This document shows, piece after piece, positions 13,384 to 24,591 of a DNA stretch of 64,000 bases. Source of the DNA: Cyclaneusma minus (lineage: Eukaryota; Ascomycota; Leotiomycetes; Marthamycetales; Marthamycetaceae). Within the stretch, counting starts at the first letter, position 1. Each line of letters opens with the position of its first letter. Made by a program: the position numbers and the translations under genes. The DNA lies in assembly GCA_037179335.1 (NCBI GenBank), contig JAKZHN010000004.1:1612001-1676000 (forward strand), in the 5' to 3' direction. Below the pieces are notes generated by a model. That model ran no database searches, was not told where the DNA came from, and worked only from the letters and a program-made list of their open reading frames with translations.

Positions 13384-14930
13384 TATTATAATGGTGAAAA
13401 ATAAATTCGCAAATAAAGGTGCGTTATATATATTCCTTAGCTATAAAAAATACCTGCTGCCTTTTTTTAATAAAAATGGCAGCGCTTCAATATTATACGC
13501 TAAAAGCCTTGCTTAGCTTTTTTAATAGGCAATGCTTATTTTTTATATATTTTTAATATATATATTTTATAAATGTTTGCGACGCGCCTTTTTTAGCCCT
13601 ATATAATGATTATTTTTCTTTTCATAATTTTGGGCCCTAAAGCTTTTAAATATAAATTTTTGCTTTTTAATAATTTAATATTTGGTTTTAATTATTAATT
13701 TCGGCTTTTTATTTTGGCCGCGTAAATTAATAGGCTTTTATTAATTTGCTATTATTAATAACCATTTTTAAATTTATTTTTGCCTAATTTTTAAAATTTT
13801 TATTTTAATGTATAGCTTATATTATTTATTATTAATTAATTTTAGGGTTTTATTTAATTCTTTTAATTGTTTTATGTTCTATTTTTTTATATTAAAGTTT
13901 ATTGGGATTTTATTATTTTTATTAGCTTATATATATTTTTCCCGCTTTTATATATACTTTTTTATAAATATTACAAAATTAATACAATAGTAATTTATTA
14001 TAACTAATTGGTTTTAAATGTTTTTTAATTTTTTGCCTTTTTTTTATATGCATATTATATATCTTTTGCAATAATAATGTATTAAGTTTTAATTGCATTT
14101 TGAATCTCGAATTTCTTTTTAAAGTTTTTGGTAAATTTGAGATTCTTTTTTTAAAATTCGTTTTATTATAGCAATTATATTAGGCTTTATTAAAGCTTTA
14201 TTTATATAAAGCCGGCTTTTTTATTTTTACTAGGCTTTTTTTTATTATTGCTTTATATAGGTTTTCTAATATACGTTTTTTTAGCGGAAATTGAGCCCTT
14301 TTTATTTTTATTTATTTATTGTCTTTTTTAATTTTAATATTATAGCCCTTAATAGTTTTAATTATAAAATGCAAAATTTTAGCGGTGGTTTATATATAAT
14401 AAAGATTTTGGCTATAATAATAATAATAATATTAAATTTGCAATTTTGCTATAAAATTTAAATTATATTTTTATTAAATATATATTAATATTTTAAATTT
14501 TTATTTATATTTGCTATATATAAAATTTTTATTTAAGTTCTTTTTACAAGAATTTTAGTATTTATAATTAAATTGCAAATAATTTTAAATATAATTATTA
14601 TTGCAATAATTATAAGCCTTTTTATTGCATAATAATCTTTCTTTTTATTTCTTTTATTTTCTTTTCCTAATTAATTTATTATTTTATAACTTTTTGCTGC
14701 TTAAATTCTTTTATTTAATATGATTTCTAATATTTTTATATTTTCTGCTATTATTATATTAAAATTTATTTATTCTTAAAAATTAATACGCAAATTATAA
14801 TAATAAATTAATCTAATTCAAAAGTAATGTAAAACTTGCCGAAATATTTTTCCGCTTTAAAATTCGTGCTTTTTTATAATATAAAATATATAATATAATT
14901 AAAACTATTATAATTGCAATAATAAAATTA
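13384..14930 (-). mobile_element. Inverted 3' fragment of the same Gypsy family, nested in copy 1
   Basis: Contains an LTR in minus orientation (13384-13608) followed by about 1.3 kb that matches the region just upstream of the 3' LTR in copy 1 (about 18,350-19,717) and in copy 2 (41567 to about 42,780). Only the 3' end is present. Homology stops near 14,930 and the copy 1 interior resumes by about 14,995. It sits between the gag region and reverse transcriptase of copy 1 and replaces about 650 bp there. It could be a truncated insertion or the result of a rearrangement. The right boundary is good to a few tens of bases. Confidence 0.8.
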
Positions 14931-15207
14931 AAGCAAAAGGTTAGATATGAAAAAATTAAAAAGAACTAGGCTATTTCAATAATATTTTTCATAATAAAAA
15001 AATCAATATATTATTTATATAATTTAAGTAAAATTATATTATAAAAGTTAAAATAAATTTATTTTACTAATTTATTTATAAATTATTTAAAAAATAGCTA
15101 ATTAAATTAAAAAAACATTTTAATAATACGCTAACAAAAACTTAGATTAAAAAATTAAAAGATCTAATAAAGTTTTTTATATTATTTATGTTTAGAAAAA
15201 AAAAGAT

Positions 15208-15500
15208 TTGTATTTATATATTAATTATAAAAAAGTAAATAATAATATTATTAAAAATAGCTATTTATTTATTTTAATTAATAAATTTTTAATTAAATTA
15301 AAAAACACTAAAATCTTTATTAAATTGGATTTTAAAAATAAATATTATAAATTTATATATAAAAATAAGAAAATAAAAAATAGCATTTTATATAAAATAT
15401 AGCTATTTTAAATATTTAATAATGCTATTTAAATTAATAAATGCGCCAATTATATTTTAAATTTATATAAATATAAAGTTTAGAGATTTTTTAAATATTA
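15208..15500 (+). pseudogene. Gypsy reverse transcriptase remnant (copy 1)
   Basis: A 64-codon open stretch contains INYKKVNNNIIKNSYL, then IKLKNTKIFIKLDFKNKYY. This matches the conserved Ty3/Gypsy RT run of DYRxLNxxTxKxxYPLP followed by AKxFTKLDLxxAYxxIRI. Just beyond, in a shifted frame, comes the FGLxNAPATFQxxIN block (here LINAPIIF, then IYIN). The YLDD catalytic block is not legible. The replacement of Asp/Glu by Asn/Lys and of Gln by stops fits RIP. It is not functional. Confidence 0.85.
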
Positions 15501-16689
15501 TTATTATAGGTTATTTTAATAATACTTTAATTTATTTAAAAAATCCTAAAAAATCTAATAAATATATAAAAACCGTATTTAAAAAATCATAAAAGCATTG
15601 TTTTTTATAAAAGAAAACAAACATAAATTTAAAATAAATAAAATCTTATTTTTAAATTTTATAATAAAGAATAATCATATTTATATATAATTAAAAACAT
15701 ATGCGCTATTTCAAAATAGCCTATATTAATTATATATATAAAATTGCAATTACTTTTTAAATAAATTAATTTTTATAAATAATTTCTTTTAAAATATAAT
15801 AAAATTATATTGCTTGTAATTAATTTATTTATTAGCAAAATAAATAGCAAAAACAAAAGCCTATTTAAATAGCTTTTGTTTTAATATATTAAAAATAAAT
15901 TCGCAAAAAAGCCAATATTGCAATATTTTAATTTTATAAAATATTTATAAAGTATTCATAAATTATATATAATGCTTTTAAATTCGCAATATTAAAAACT
16001 TTAAAGCAATTTAAAAATTTAAATAATTTAATATAATATTATTAATATTTAATAGCCTTTCAATTGTGAAAATTAATATATTAAATATATAGTATTAAAT
16101 TGCTTGCAATTATAAACTTTGTTTAATATTAAGAATAATATATTAAAAGCGCGCATTATAAAATTTGAATATTTTTAAATTATAGTAATTTGCGCTATTC
16201 TATAAATATAAAAAAGTTTAATAAATATTAAATAAAATAAATTATAAAATTAAAATTTTATAATTTTATATTAAATGTATTGCAAAAACCAAAAATCCCG
16301 TTAACTTTTTATTTTATAAGCCATATTATAAAAAAGCAATAAAAATTCCGCCATTTATTTAATTATATATTAAAGATATAATTTTTAAAAGATATAATTG
16401 CTTTTGCAAATATAGAAATTATATTTTAATTAAAATTAAAGAATTAAAAAATGAATATTATACGTTTTATTTATATATTATTAATATAAATTTTTAAGCC
16501 GAAAACTGCATTTTATTTAAATTATAAAAGTTTAAAAGCCAAAATAATTAAAGCAATTTTTATAATTATTTTTAAAGTTTTAAAAATTATAAATATATAA
16601 TAAAATTATAAAGCTAATTAATATTACATAAAAACAATATATTATATAAAAAAAGCAAATTTTATATTTTTATAATAAATATATTATAT

Positions 16690-17150
16690 AATAAACCTTT
16701 ATATATTTATTATAATAGCAAATTAATAGGCTATTTTAAAATAAATTAAATATTAATTTTAATTTATTATAAATATTATTGGCTAAATATAAAAACTAAA
16801 ATATAGAATTATATATAGAATTATTATATTTGCTAATAAAATAAAATTTGCCAATATATATTTTATAATTAAGTATGATTTTTATTTTTAATTAATAAAT
16901 TATAAATATATTTGTTATAAAATTTTATTATAAAATTATTAAAATTATACGGTATAAATAAAATATATAATTCTATTTTAATAATAACAAATTATTATAT
17001 TAAAATTGCGCAATTTACATATATAATTAAAAGTATTAATACATAACTTTTAATAAAATTATTTATTTTATATTTTTTTAAAATTATTATATTGAATTAT
17101 AATTTTATATTTATTAATGCATTATAAAAAGCCTTTTGCTATAAATTTTA
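16690..17150 (+). pseudogene. Gypsy integrase remnant (copy 1)
   Basis: Across several frames one reads the integrase zinc-binding region (YYWLNIKTKIQNYIQNYYIC near 16770-16840, against the usual YYWPxMxxxVxxYVxxCxxC). About 100 bp later comes the core start (LKLYGINKIYNSILIITNYYIKIAQF near 16930-17020, against the D-region xxxGxDSILVVVDRxTKxAHF). Its place downstream of RT confirms Gypsy order. There are many stops, so it is not functional. Confidence 0.75.
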
Positions 17151-19717
17151 TATAATATATAAAGATAATATTGCATTTTATTTTTAAATAAATAACTAAA
17201 TAAAGCAGATAAATTAAATTTTAAAAATTTATATATAATATTATTATAGTAAAAAAAAAAAAATCAAATTGGCTATAATAAAATTCGCTTATAATAATAT
17301 AGAGCAAAATTTAGTTTTTATTTATATGTAATATACAAATATTATTTGCAAATTAATATTAACTTTTTAATATAATTTATAAAAATAAAAGTATAATATA
17401 ATAAATATATATTATGGCAAAAATGAAACAAAATACTATTAATAAATATATAAAAAACTATATAAAAAAACATAAAATTATAAATTTTAATAAAAATAAT
17501 TAGATGTTTCTATTTATTAAAAATATATATTTTAAAATTAAAAAACTAGCAAAAAAAAAAATTTTATTAGAAAAAAAAAAGCCCAAATCTATTATTTAAA
17601 ATTCCTATTTAAGTTTTAATTAAAAAAACTGCATAATACTTTTTATATTAGCTTTTTAAAATCTACTAAAGCATTTTAAAATAGTATATATAAAATCAAT
17701 TTTGAAAATTAAAAAAATAATTAGAAATTAAAAATTAAAAACATTATAATATATAAAAAGAACAAAAATAATTAGCTTATATTTTATATATATTAAAAAA
17801 GGCTAGAACTAAAATTAAAATTAAATATTAATTTAAACAAAAAATCAAAATACCCTAATAACTTTAAGCAAATTTATTAAAAAAATATTAAAATTAAATT
17901 ATAAGAATAATAAAAAAATTATAAAAAGAACGCAAATTTTGAAAATAAAATAAAAAGCTAATTTCAGCTTTATATTTAAATAAAAAACGCCCAATTATAT
18001 ATAATATTAAGCAAAAGCAAAAATAAAAATATTTAAAATATAAAAATATAAATTTAATTATTTGTTTTATATTTTAAATCAAATTAAAAAAATCAAAAGT
18101 TAAGCAATCAATTTAATGTAATTAAAAATTATAAAATATACAAATGAAAATTATAAGTTTTATATATTAAATAATTTAATTAAAAATAAATATTATATTA
18201 AAGCAATTTAATTAATAAAATTAAAAAATTTATAATATTTTTAAATTCCAATTTGCGCATATTAAACTTAGAATTTTTATATTTATTTTATATTGCTAAG
18301 AGCCCGGTTTCTTTTTTATATTAAATAAAATATCATTAAAAAAACAACTAAAATTATAATTTATTTATATTTTAATTAAATATATACAAAACAAATTACC
18401 AAATAATATTAAATATTAATTGCTATATATATTAAAATATAAATTGCAAAAACAATTTTAATTAAAACTATTATTGCAGTTATAATATTTTTGAAAATAT
18501 TTTAGATTTTATATTTTAAAAAAATAGAAACTTTAAAATAGAAAAAAGTCCTAGCAGCCTTTATATTATTTTTTAGTTATATTAATTTATTATTATAATT
18601 AGCGCATTGATTTTTAAAAAAGCTTGAATTTTAATACAGCAATAGCAATAAAATATAAAAATATTATAAATTATATAAAATGAAAAAATTTAAATAGCAA
18701 AAATTTATAAAATAATAAATTAATTAGCAAAAGAAAACAAAAAAGAGCAAAATATAAATTTATTATAGAATAAACAGATTTATAATTATTATAATGATAA
18801 TTATATTTAAAATTATTTGCAATTTAGCTGTAAATATTAAAAATTTCGCAAAAAAATCCAAATAAAAGCTTTATATATAGCAAGCGCAAATGCGAATTTA
18901 AAGCATAAATATAGGCTTAATAATAAAGCAATTTAAATTTTATAATAAAATTGCAAATTTAGCATTTCCAATATTATAATTATAATTAGCAGCTTTATTG
19001 CGCGGATTTTAAAAAGCATTAAAATGAAAAAAAAATGGCAATTAAAAATATTAAAAATTAAAATATTAAAATCAAAAAAGGCAATAAAAAAAACTAATCT
19101 TTGCTAAAAACGCATATATTAAAAAATCTATATAAAAGCAAAAAAAAAACCTAATAAAAGCGGGGAAATTTGCTTTATATAAATAAAGCCCTTAATAAAA
19201 TCCAATATAATTACTATAAAAAGAAACATTTAAAAAATTAAAAACGCAATTAAAAATCAATTTATTATTATTGCAAAAAATATATAATATGCATATAAAA
19301 AAAACCCCCCTAAAATCAATTATTTAAAATAAGCCACCGCTATATTAATTTTCCGGCATTTGCAAAAAAGCATGCGCAAAAGCTAAAATAATATATATTA
19401 ATTAATAAAAACAATAAAATCTTAATAAATTTTAATAAAAAAAATAGAAATTTAAAATAATTAAAATAATTAAATAAAAGCCTAAAATTAATTTAATAAT
19501 AAATAACGCAAATTATATATTAAAAATTAAAAATTAAAAATTAAATAACAATAAATTTAAAAATAATTATTAATAATAGCAAATTAATAAAAGCCTATTA
19601 ATTTATGTAGTTAAAATAAAAAACCAAAATTATTAATTAAAATTAAAAATTAAATTATTAAAAACCAAAAATCCGTATTTAAAAGTTTTAAGGCTTAAAA
19701 TTATAAAAAAAACCAAT

Positions 19718-19942
19718 TATTATATAAGGATAAAAAAAGCGCTTTACTGGCATTTTATAAAATATCTACGCTAAAATTATATAAAAAATAAATATTGCTT
19801 ATTGAAAAAATTAAGCAAAATTTTTAATGTATAATATTTAAACGCTGCTATTTTTATTTAAAAAAAGCAGCGGCTACTTTTTATAGCTAAGGAATATATA
19901 CAACGCACCCCTATTTGCCATTTGCTTTTAACCATTATAATA
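19718..19942 (+). repeat. 3' LTR of Gypsy copy 1
   Basis: 225 bp aligned to the other LTR copies. Its inner (left) part is heavily mutated, while its outer end keeps GCACCCCTATTTGCC and AACCATTATAATA. The opposite pattern is seen in the 5' LTR. CTAGG follows at 19943-19947. Confidence 0.85.
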
Positions 19943-19947
19943 CTAGG
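19943..19947. repeat. Target-site duplication (CTAGG), right copy
   Basis: Identical to 11430-11434 and directly adjacent to the 3' LTR end. Confidence 0.75.
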
Positions 19948-20591
19948 CGGCTATTATTAAATTAAAAAGCTTTGGAAAAACGAAAAAGAAAAAAAAATAG
20001 AAAGAAATTGTATAGTGGGAAAATATTTTGGAATAGAAAATCAAATATACCAGAAAAAAGCTTAAAAGGATTTAGATTTTAAAAAAAATATAAAATATAA
20101 AATATTACCAGCCCTATATAATATTATATTATTATAGCCTTTATAGCCTTAATAATGAAATATAAGCCGGCTCGAGCCTATTTAAAAGGCACAAAAGCTT
20201 TAAAAAAGCTCCATGCCTTTTTGAAAATAATATAAATTATATTAAACGTTTTTAATTAATTAGAATAACCCTCTAGCGAGGTTTCGGTAAACGGACGCTG
20301 GTATTTTTACCTGTAATTAGGTTTTCCAATATAAATAGCTTAACCTACAATCTGCGCTTAATTTGAAAATTTACTAAATAGATGAATCGGATGTTAAATT
20401 CAAAAAAAAAAAACCCCCCAAGAATCACGACGAATAAAGTGGAGCACAAGGAGAATTATATTTAAAGAAATTTCAGAAATTTAAAATATATTTTTAGTTT
20501 ACAAAAATCCACTATTTCCTCGATTTTTAATATTTGTAAAATTGGCCATGCCAATTCAAATAGGCCATGCCATTGGTAAATGGTATGCCAT
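19948..20591. other. AT-to-GC isochore boundary, left side of gene island
   Basis: Composition rises stepwise from AT-rich to balanced between about 20,270 and 20,600. A GC-richer word at about 20,268-20,300 (ACCCTCTAGCGAGGTTTCGG, then TAAACGGACG) reads in reverse like the ends of fungal Fot1/pogo-type DNA transposons, but no partner inverted end was found. A run of A and C at 20,403-20,420 follows. At 20,543-20,597 short GGCCATGCCA words repeat. No gene was seen. Confidence 0.5.
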
Positions 20592-21535
20592 TTATAAACG
20601 GTCCAGCCCGTTGGCCAACGGAAAAAATGGTAAATTAAACGGAACAGAACTGGCTAAAGGGATGCTGAAGTCGATAAGGCTACCGAGAAAGCACAAGAGC
20701 GTAATGATACGTCGCTGACCTTGCGTCAAATTTTGGATTGAGATGTGAAAAAGGGCTTGGTTCCAAAGGAAGATATGCAGCATGGCGCTCACATTTATGT
20801 TCAAGAAGATAGCTGATTTTGGAGGAGGTGGATGGGAAAGAGTCGAAGTGGCAGAAGCAGCGATGACCAAAGATACAGTCCCCGAACACGGTAGTCGTCT
20901 CATCTCTGAACCAGAGGCACCCATAGTGATACGGCCGGAACCCATGCGTCCCCGTTCTCCAATCCATAGAGGATTGCTCCAGTCAATTCAGAGACTGTCG
21001 TCCCTCTACACATGTCATCCATAGTCACAAGCAGGCTCTTGCTCGACCTCGACAGGATTGGACCGATTTTGGGGAGGACTACCTAACGCCGGCCATAAGG
21101 AGTTTGCCTCGTTTAGAGGGATATAGATACTAAATGGCATGAAATTTGCTTGGCACTTTTGGTCATTTGTTTACAAACGAGTCCGTGGTAGAATTCACGC
21201 TAATCTTATCTTTGATTTTAGCTTATCAATAAAAGCTACGCGCTCCATAGCCTTGAGAGTCCCCGGGTATCCCGCTGCTGCTGCCGCTGCTGTACATTTC
21301 GCGGCTTTGCATGAAGTCTTCCCCTGCGCTTTCCGATCCCTTCTCTCCTCCGTCGCCCAACCTTGTCCCTACTGAACTTCGACCTACCGCAGCCTGACCC
21401 CGAGCGGTTGTCCATCGTTTTGATCTGCCTCCCATCTCCTCTCCCGACATCTTCTGCGTTGAGCCTCCACCTGCAGCAGCTTGATATCGTGTATTCGTCA
21501 ACTGTCTTCAGCTCTATTACAATCAAGCGCGCACC
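20592..21535 (+). other. Upstream region of first family 1 gene; no firm gene
   Basis: Balanced composition. Overlapping open stretches exist on both strands (for example 80 codons at 20782-21024 plus, 117 codons at 20592-20945 minus), but none has a recognisable domain or clear similarity to the island families. The last 300 bp are pyrimidine-rich, with CTGCTGCTGCCGCTGCTG near 21,272. Similar Leu/Ala-codon-like CTG/CCG runs precede other family 1 members, suggesting that the duplicated unit includes the 5' flank. Confidence 0.45.
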
Positions 21536-22608
21536 ATGAGGAGAAGCCTCGCTGCAAGCCAGCCTCCCGGCTATTGGGCTCACCACGAAGACGTCGATCC
21601 TGGATATGTCGGCCAGCGGGCGACAAGCAAGCCTCGTCGCGACTCAGACTTCTCGGATTACGGCTCCCTTGGTAGCAGTCGCAATTGCTCGAACTACTCA
21701 GCCCTGGGCATCAGTGTCGTGGAGACTGAAACGCGATCCTCCAGCCCACAACACGCTCCGCAGTCGAGGCCTGAGTCGCGCTTCTCCGACTATGGCTCGT
21801 TGAACAGCAGCCCTAGGGAACCCAAGCCACAGCTGTTCGGCGCTCGACCGATGCTAGCATCTTCGCCCAAGTCGAGTCTATCCACCAACAGATCCTACCG
21901 AAGCAGTCACCAGAACGCTGAGAAGAAACCGTCTTGTTCAGAAGCTGTTCCAGTGTCGAGACCAGCAGAAAACCGCCAACTCCTACCGGTACCGTACATC
22001 ACGCTCCAAGAGCCAACACCACGGCTTCTCAGTCTGTCGTCGCCTGATCCTGCAAACTCCTCGGAGCTTCTTACACCACTCTCAACACCAGTTATGTCCC
22101 GCAATGTTACTCCCAATCCTAACCATCGCCAGGAACAACCATTCAACGTCGAGTCCAACAAAGCTTCACTGTTCCGAAGACCTGCGCTGCGTAGGGCCCG
22201 AAGACCTACCACGGCTCAGTCTCAAAGGCCCGCTTCCATCCAGGAGAAGCCACTCGCTCCTCCTCATCGGAATTGAATTCAATGACCATACCCCGAAAGC
22301 CTGTGCCTCCGCCGCATGACGAGTCCACCATCCTCTCCAGAAAGTCGGAACCCCTGCGACCCGACTCTCCTCCGCCCACTCGCAAGAGGGTGCAAGCCGC
22401 TGAGAAGCCGGCCTCTTTCAGAGCGAATGTCGCTTCGCGCCTTCGGCGCATGTCCGTGAGCCAGTCTTCTGAACCCGTCAATAAAGATCCATCTCTAAAG
22501 TCCGACGTGTTCTCCAGGGCTCGAAGGATCTCTTTCTGCAAGTCCAACGACAAGCGAGCTACCTGGGGCTCCTATGGGGCGCCTTTGGGCGGCTTCACGC
22601 AGATTTGA
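21536..22608 (+). CDS. Family 1 copy 1: Ser/Pro-rich hypothetical protein, two-frame gene
   Basis: No known function. ATG at 21536 (CACCATGAGG, good context) opens 246 codons. The C-terminal half continues in another frame to TGA at 22606-22608. Two readings join the frames: a one-base frameshift near 22,250-22,275, or a 53-nt intron 22191-22243 (GTAGGG...CATCCAG), which would give 339 residues. The intron lacks a good branch site, and the bases it would remove encode RRPTTAQSQRP...EKPLAPP, resembling the coding REPVSTTSHQ...NKPLPALP of copy 3. This favours a frameshift. Visible features: two FSDYGSL repeats (about residues 39-45 and 83-89), motif PYITLQEPTPRLLSL (about 153-167), RKPVPPP, then a basic tail ending GSYGAPLGGFTQI. 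No signal peptide or membrane segment; probably disordered. It may be a pseudogene if not spliced. Confidence 0.65.
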
Positions 22609-23382
22609 GTGGGGTGTCGTGGGCATATGGTCTTTGTTTAAGTGGTTGCATCATCTGTTTGTTTGAATATTTCTCTTTTGTTGTGTCGAGGGGCAGGCAT
22701 GAGGAAGCTTGGAGTATAGGACGACACATGATTCTCATTGGAGGCATTGGAAGATGGGAGTGTTGGAGCCTTGGGAGCCTGTGTTTTTGCTACAATTGTG
22801 GAAGATATGACTGAAGAATTCAAAAAGAGGGCTTTGTACCACGTCCAAGAGGGGTTACAGTTTGTGGATATCATCCTAGTATCCAGTGGGGATTGGGAAC
22901 GGAAAAGTTATGGCTTTTGGTTCTAGCCCCCAATAGTTGGGATGTGATGGAATTGGGTGAAGGCTAATAACCCACAGACTTGGGATATTTAGGACCGCGA
23001 ATCCTAGTGTAGGACTTGGGACGTATAGCAAAAACACAGGGATTTTTTTTCAATAATATCCTTTGCACTTGTGATTAAATTCATGGCAGCTGGTCCCTCA
23101 TATAATTAATTCGAACACAATCTGCCATTTTTCGTGATTTCATATCCGTTCTGCTTTTATCCTGGCAAGATATCCGGTGACAGCTGCGTGATCCATAGTC
23201 TTGGCAGTTCTCGGGTGTGTCGCTGCTTCTGCCGCTAAGCCGCATAGCGCGCGTTTTGTTTACCATATTCGCTGGCGCTCTCTCAATCTTTCTCTCCTTC
23301 AGAAAACAGCACCACCTCTTTTGGATCTAGATCCTCACATAACTCACAACAAGCTCTGTACGATCACAAACCAAAGCCCAGG
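22609..23382. other. Intergenic region between family 1 copies 1 and 2
   Basis: Holds the presumed 3' UTR of copy 1 and the 5' flank of copy 2. The final 180 bp are C/T-rich and resemble the matching flank of copy 4 (TTTGTTTACC...TCTCTCC(T)TCAGA against TTTGTTTATC...TCTCTCCAGAGA). Open stretches here are short and without similarity. No RNA gene was seen. Confidence 0.5.
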
Positions 23383-24591
23383 ATGGATCCTCTACTCAAG
23401 CACGACTCACGACCAAGAGCGAGATCAGGACCTCGTCCACTGCCCCGATCCCTCTCCAGTTCAAGCATCTCCAGTTTCGGCGCGCTTCCCGTCAACTTAC
23501 AGGAAGACGAGTACAAGCCATTCGGGCCTCGCGAAATGCCTGAAACTCAGTCAGCCTCGAGTCTGTCAAGCTGTGGACTCGGCATCTCGCTCCCAAGAGC
23601 AAGTTCTCCACTGACCGGCCTGCGCACGCTGCCGCACGATCAATCCACCTTGGGCACCTTAGAGTATGCTGGCTTGGGCATCAAACTCCATCGACCGAAG
23701 TCTCGACCAGCTGGCCCGCGGGCTATGTCCATGTCCTCCTCAATCACAGATCTCTCAGATACCCCATCTACGAGTAGCAGAACCGAATCGCAATTCTCCG
23801 ACGCCCCAATTCCCGAGTCGAGAAACACCAGCTACTCAACCTGCTCAATTCGAATCGAGCCACAAGAAAGCGAGCCTCACTCTTTCGGCTCAAGCTCCCT
23901 CTCCACCTCTGCAATGCGACCTACCTCGACTCGTCTTGAAAGCAAAGAGATGTTGGCCGTGCCGCACATTACAGTACAGGAAGCAACACCTCGACTGATT
24001 AGCTTATCACCAAAACCAACGATCTCCTCTCAACATCTGGTACCAACCCTCGAACGAATCGCTTCCCGACAGGAGGTCTCAGCGACTGGCAACCAAGCGC
24101 TCGTCTCCCCCGAGAGTATGAGGCTTGTCCGTAAGCCTGTACCACGTCGCCGATACGACACGTCACGCATCAAGCGCAAGTCGCTGCCATCTCCTCGATA
24201 TAACGTCCCAAGCATCCGACGGAAGCCGCTCCCGGACTCTTACTACGAGTCTACCGGCACGTTCCGCCCATCTGTTCGCCGATCGTCGTGGGATTCTATG
24301 GGTGGCTCAGACTTTTCCTACTTCAGTGGCGACTCCGCAAGCATCACAAGCGGAGTGACAATTCATTCCAACTACACAGTGATGAGCATACCCAGAAAGC
24401 CGGTCCCATCTACCCATCAGAGATCCACTTCCACCAGCAATGCGACTATCATCCACAACCCCGTCGCCATCCTCGACAAGCCCGCCTCCCGGAAACCCAA
24501 CATCCTCAGACGTATTCTCGAGAAGCTCCGCCGCAAGCCGGGACGCAATGGATCCCATGGATCCCACCTGAGTGGTTTCGCTGAGTATTGA
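23383..24591 (+). CDS. Family 1 copy 2: intact Ser/Pro/Arg-rich hypothetical protein, 402 aa
   Basis: The only uninterrupted member of the family: ATG at 23383 (CCAGGATGGAT) to TGA at 24589-24591, with no intron needed. Function unknown. The N-terminus has RPRARSGP, then the serine run LSSSSISSFGAL (about residues 24-35), which recurs in copy 4. The family signature LAVPHITVQEATPRLISLSP is at 191-210. Short basic proline motifs follow: RKPVPRRR (250-257), RRKPLPD (279-285) and PRKPVPST (337-344). The tail is strongly basic (LRRILEKLRRKPGR, 375-388) and ends GSHLSGFAEY, a diverged form of the GSYGAPLGSFTQ ending of copies 1 and 3. No signal peptide, membrane segment or fold is visible; composition predicts disorder. 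RKPxP motifs could be SH3-type ligands, but this is speculation. Confidence 0.8.
   Translation: MDPLLKHDSRPRARSGPRPLPRSLSSSSISSFGALPVNLQEDEYKPFGPREMPETQSASSLSSCGLGISLPRASSPLTGLRTLPHDQSTLGTLEYAGLGIKLHRPKSRPAGPRAMSMSSSITDLSDTPSTSSRTESQFSDAPIPESRNTSYSTCSIRIEPQESEPHSFGSSSLSTSAMRPTSTRLESKEMLAVPHITVQEATPRLISLSPKPTISSQHLVPTLERIASRQEVSATGNQALVSPESMRLVRKPVPRRRYDTSRIKRKSLPSPRYNVPSIRRKPLPDSYYESTGTFRPSVRRSSWDSMGGSDFSYFSGDSASITSGVTIHSNYTVMSIPRKPVPSTHQRSTSTSNATIIHNPVAILDKPASRKPNILRRILEKLRRKPGRNGSHGSHLSGFAEY

Larger units (their letters stand above)
11435..19942 (+). mobile_element. Complete but RIP-destroyed Ty3/Gypsy LTR retrotransposon, copy 1
   Basis: The element has 225-226-bp LTRs at both ends (11435-11660 and 19718-19942) and a CTAGG target duplication. 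Between them lie remnants in Gypsy order: reverse transcriptase near 15,200-15,500 and integrase near 16,700-17,150. The element is 8.5 kb, of which about 1.5 kb is an inverted fragment of the same family at 13384-14930. Comparison with copy 2 (41341-57698, opposite strand) shows copy 1 also lost about 650 bp at that insertion. No reading frame survives. The outer ends of the LTRs are clearly less mutated than their inner counterparts. Confidence 0.9.

Noticed and set aside
20592..21024. Overlapping open frames of 80 codons (plus) and 95-117 codons (minus) before family 1 copy 1
   Set aside because: No domain, no similarity to neighbouring families, and mutual overlap on opposite strands. In balanced-GC DNA such lengths arise by chance.
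21226..21586. Minus-strand open frames of 91 and 116 codons opposite the start of family 1 copy 1
   Set aside because: Arg/Gly/Ser-rich shadows of the CTG/CCG-rich plus strand; they overlap the better supported gene.
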